Source: Leptoclinus maculatus
Lineage: Eukaryota; Chordata; Actinopteri; Perciformes; Stichaeidae
Direction: 5' to 3'
DNA: 64,000 bases
NCBI GenBank assembly: GCA_032191485.1
Contig: JAVDOI010000006.1
Coordinates: 7,799,556-7,863,555 of the forward strand
This document shows positions 60,849 through 64,000 of the stretch, in pieces. Under the pieces are notes generated by a model that did no database searches, was not told where the DNA came from, and saw only the letters and a list, made by a program, of their open reading frames with translations. How positions within the stretch are numbered: position 1 is the stretch's first letter; every line of letters starts with the position of its first letter. Position numbers and translations under genes: made by a program.

Positions 60849-61033
60849 ATCCAAAACAGGGGCGTGTCTAAACACAAAGCCCGAAAATCCAATGCCCAAT
60901 GCTTTCTAAGCCAACACTGTATTTATTTCTGATCACATTTTCCGATTTCCCAAGGGCCTCCTGACTGGTTCTTGGCCCCCCTCCCCTGTGCCACCTCATT
61001 TAAAAAAATCCTGGAATCGCCCCTGCTGCAAAA
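60849..61033. mobile_element. hAT-like MITE with CAGGGGCG termini
   Basis: A 169-bp element at 60857-61025 begins CAGGGGCGTGTC and ends GGAATCGCCCCTG, whose complement starts CAGGGGCGATTCC. The first eight terminal bases are identical. Flanking octamers ATCCAAAA (60849-60856) and CTGCAAAA (61026-61033) agree at six of eight positions, consistent with a decayed 8-bp duplication of hAT type. No transposase frame. It lies 33 bases from the preceding MITE. Confidence 0.65.
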
Positions 61034-63139
61034 CTGGACTCTTTTCCTCTTTCTCATTTTCTGTCAGCCTCAACACTCCGGCATGAAGGCCGGCGCACTA
61101 AACTTTTAAAGCTGCTCTTAACTACACGGCTGTGTTGGGTGTACAGTAAACCAACTGTATACACCCACACCTAATGCCTGTGCCAAGCTCTGAACAGGGA
61201 GCTATTTCCCTCCCTCTCCTCCTTTGCTCTCCTCTCTCCATCTGTTTCTGGGCTGAGGCAGGGTAAGGAGCCAGGGAGGGCTACGAGCTGGAACAAGTCT
61301 ATCTGCAGAAGCAGGCCTGGCCTCAGCAGCCACAGAGGGGCTCAGACTCAATGCTAGAGCCCTCTCCTCCATCCAGATGCAGATGACTTCGCTTTCCCTC
61401 CGCTTCTCTGCCGCACAATAATACCCTTTTGTAGCACAAGGGCAGAATCCCAGCTTTGTCCAGTCAACCTTAATTTATGGCACACATATTCTGGACGCAC
61501 ATATTGTTGCACAAGCTACAAAGGCATAAGCTTTCAAAGAGGCAGAGAGGAAGTGCTGGCAAGAGGATTCTAGCACTTTCTTTGTCTGAGAAATGGTATA
61601 AATCATTCACCAGAACATGGCATTCACAACTCCACTGCTGCATTGATTTTCACAACTTCAAAGAGGTGTAGGGAGTCAGAGGTGATTTTTTTTTCCTCAT
61701 CGTCTTATTACATTTCTACAATCTTCTATTTCACTGGCGACTGACTGAAAGTTTCAATGTTCAAAAAAAGGTAAACATACCTTTTAAGTCTAATATTTTC
61801 TTGCACAAAATTGCCATTTTTTTTCTCTTCATTTCAACCTTTCTGGGCTAGTATGCAAGAATCTATTCACTTTAATTGAATAGACATTAGCCTGGGGGCA
61901 CTTATGCAGAAGGTTCTTCGCCCTGTCTCACCTTTTTTTTTTTGAACAGAGCCAAGCTTAGAGATGTGTTATAAAAAAGAACTGTATTCTTCTGTCTCTT
62001 TCCTGTAGAGACAGTTGTTTGTTCCCCTTGACCTGCCATCCTTACTCTAATCTGAAGTGACTGACTGCCCCCTGATGCAGACAGCACCAAGCTAGACCTT
62101 TCAGATTTTCTGCTTTTACCGTGAACACGGGAGAGAAACAAAAGGCTCCGAGGGAGAAAGCAAAACCCACTGACGAACTGTTTGACATCCTCTGCGATAC
62201 ATGAGTCCAAACTGCTTCGGCACATGACTTTTCAGTCAGAGGAAAAGTTCACCTTTGCTTCGGTGGAATTCTATATCCAGTAGTAAGTGCAAGGTTTTCG
62301 GTGGAGCTGTATGTCAGGGCCGAGGTGTAGGTGCAAGGCTTTTGGAAAACAGGAAGGGTTAAGAATGGAGGCCAATGTCTGGGAAGTAAAATCAATGACT
62401 TACCTGTCTACGTGCTCCACATTTTAAAACCTTTCTTTTTTTTAAAACCTTCCTAATAAAGCATCTTAGATCAACTTTTATTCAAAGATTTTCACTAAGA
62501 AAGCAGAATGTCATATGTGTTGTCTGTTTTAAAGGGCAAAGATGACCAGAGAGGCTAAGTAGGGGAATATGCTCTGACAGCAGGTGCACAGAGACAGTAT
62601 TCAACATTAAACACAACCACAATAGCCGCACATTAGGTACGTGAATTGAGTATCCTGATGCTGCTCGACAGTGCTCACCGCGATTCATTTTCAATCACAT
62701 TTTGGCCTTTCGTGGGGAACTTAAAATCAATGTTAGCCTTCAAACCAAAGTGCATACATTAAATGATTCATGTTAGATCAAGTAGCTCTGTTGAAGAGCT
62801 GCAAAAATATGCTTTTAGCTCAGCAAAAACATTGAATTACTGCGCCAACGGGGGACTCTTGTTCTGACGCACATCTCAGGAACATTACATTTATTTGGCA
62901 GACGGCTTCATCTAGATAACCTGTCAGAGACTGACACACACTATGTTATACTCTGTATGATCTTATTTGACCAAATAGCAATATAAATCAGCAAAAACAC
63001 TGTCTATTAGAGGTAACGTGTCATACTGTTCTAATCTTTACAGCCCATTGCGAGACCTCTATTAAAAAGACTTAATTAACAAAGATGTGACTGAATCCCT
63101 TACCTAATTGTGCCAAATCATTCAGTTGATAAGAGAGCT
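61034..63139. other. Non-coding stretch, no gene recognised
   Basis: Unique-looking DNA with T runs near 61687-61694 and 61931-61942. A CTCF-like word, CTGCCCCCTGATGC, is at 62065-62078. No gene recognised. Confidence 0.4.
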
Positions 63140-63161
63140 GGGGGGGGGGGGGGGGGGGGGG
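63140..63161. repeat. Poly-G tract (22 G)
   Basis: Twenty-two consecutive G residues between GAGAGCT and AAACAAGC, immediately upstream of a candidate conserved element. Confidence 0.9.
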
Positions 63162-63169
63162 AAACAAGC

Positions 63170-63640
63170 TCCAGATTGGAATTTGAAGAGACAAATAGCA
63201 TGTGAATGATGCCATGCATTATTATGTCATCTCCATAGTCATCTAATGGCTATCTGGCATTAATAAAGGGAGGGAATTATACTGGAGCAGATGGTGAGAG
63301 TACATCGCGGGCTCAGGAGCTATTTATTAAATGCATTATTAATTATTTTCAACATGATGAGCTCCGCTGGCTTCCTGCTGGATCAACTCTGAGAAAGAGT
63401 TTTCTAACCCCTGGTGTCATTAGATCGGTCCTACACGCTATCACCAACCTGCCGAGACACACGCAAGGTCATGTGCTGCGCTCGTGGATTTCTATTAGTC
63501 TCATATCTTAATGGATTTGCTACAAGGTAACAGTTCCACATGCATGTATTAAAAAGTCATTATACAGTGTCGGTCGGATTGTCTGGCATGCCTGAACCCA
63601 TCATCATGTCACCGGGCAAAGCCAGCGGGCTTTATATCGC
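63170..63640. promoter_or_regulatory. Candidate conserved non-coding element, about 470 bp
   Basis: The longest repeat-free block of enhancer-like character in the window: GCCATGCATTATTATGTCAT, TCTGGCATTAATAAAGG, AAATGCATTATTAATTATTT, GGTGTCATTAGATCGGTCC and GGATTTCTATTAGTCTC. It combines dense ATTA cores with retained CpGs (CACGCTATC, GCTGCGCTCG). It probably splits into two blocks near 63400. Inference only. Confidence 0.42.
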
Positions 63641-64000
63641 ACACAAACACACCATTCATACGCATTCAGATATGCGCACACGCACACTGATGCCCAAGGT
63701 GTAAGCTGGAGGTAACAGTTTCCTCACCTGCCACAGGCAGCCTGCCACCTGCCACGCCGCTCCCCAACCCCCAAAACAGACACACAAACAGAAGCACCAA
63801 TCCACATTCACACAGGTGGGCGCGGACAGGAGTGTCACGACTCCACATCTCCTGCAAAACCCAAGTTCACGCTCCGCTGCTCCCACTAGCCAACTATCAT
63901 CTCCAAACACCTTGCATAGTATCTCTGCTCCCCGTGAGTGATTTATAGGCAACGCAGCTTTTCGCCAGGGGAATGTTTTGTTTTTGTTTAGACAGTAAGT
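63641..64000. other. Non-coding stretch to window end
   Basis: CA-rich degenerate sequence at about 63642-63690, then unrecognised DNA. Minus-strand frames are Cys/Gly/Val-rich and unrecognised. Confidence 0.4.

Overview
The window looks like non-coding nuclear DNA from a teleost fish, most likely a percomorph. Three things point there: very dense (CA)n/(TG)n microsatellites, several MITE-type repeat families that I recognise from memory as common in percomorph genomes (family assignment is recall, not a search), and many AT-rich blocks of balanced composition that resemble conserved vertebrate non-coding elements. There is nothing bacterial or viral: no operons, rRNA, tRNA, CRISPR or phage genes.

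I found no protein-coding gene I can support. Every long open frame is either a low-complexity translation of a microsatellite, purine tract or homopolymer, or an unrecognisable sequence without exon support. Two short stretches (8338-8499 and 60521-60628) have open frames bounded by plausible splice signals and are listed as weak exon candidates only. The window is best read as a large intron or gene-desert segment, possibly regulatory territory of a distant gene. The gene cannot be named from this sequence.

Layout. 1-12 kb is dominated by microsatellites: a compound (CA)n/(CT)n near 2.2 kb, a 28-base G run at 5.2 kb, TG arrays at 7.4 and 11.1 kb, and a CT array at 10.7 kb. 12-32 kb mixes candidate conserved elements with transposon relics: a foldback repeat at 14.3 kb, a retroposon-like tail at 18.0 kb, a hAT-like MITE with a perfect 8-bp target-site duplication at 23.5 kb, and a 463-bp MITE with a CpG-rich core at 28.1 kb. 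32-47 kb holds further candidate conserved blocks, a 450-bp terminal-inverted-repeat element at 37.0 kb, a long near-perfect hairpin at 40.6 kb, a 719-bp TA-flanked MITE at 44.5 kb and a 372-bp MITE at 46.6 kb. 47-64 kb has a homopurine tract (48.2 kb), a CpG-rich promoter-like patch (49.7 kb), more microsatellites, two MITEs side by side at 60.7-61.0 kb, and a strong conserved-element candidate next to a 22-base G run at 63.1 kb.

The DNA transposon relics are non-autonomous: none contains a transposase reading frame. Their ends were identified from inverted repeats and target-site duplications visible in the window. Superfamily names are inference. Conserved-element calls rest only on composition, motif content and lack of repeats; they need alignment to other fish genomes.
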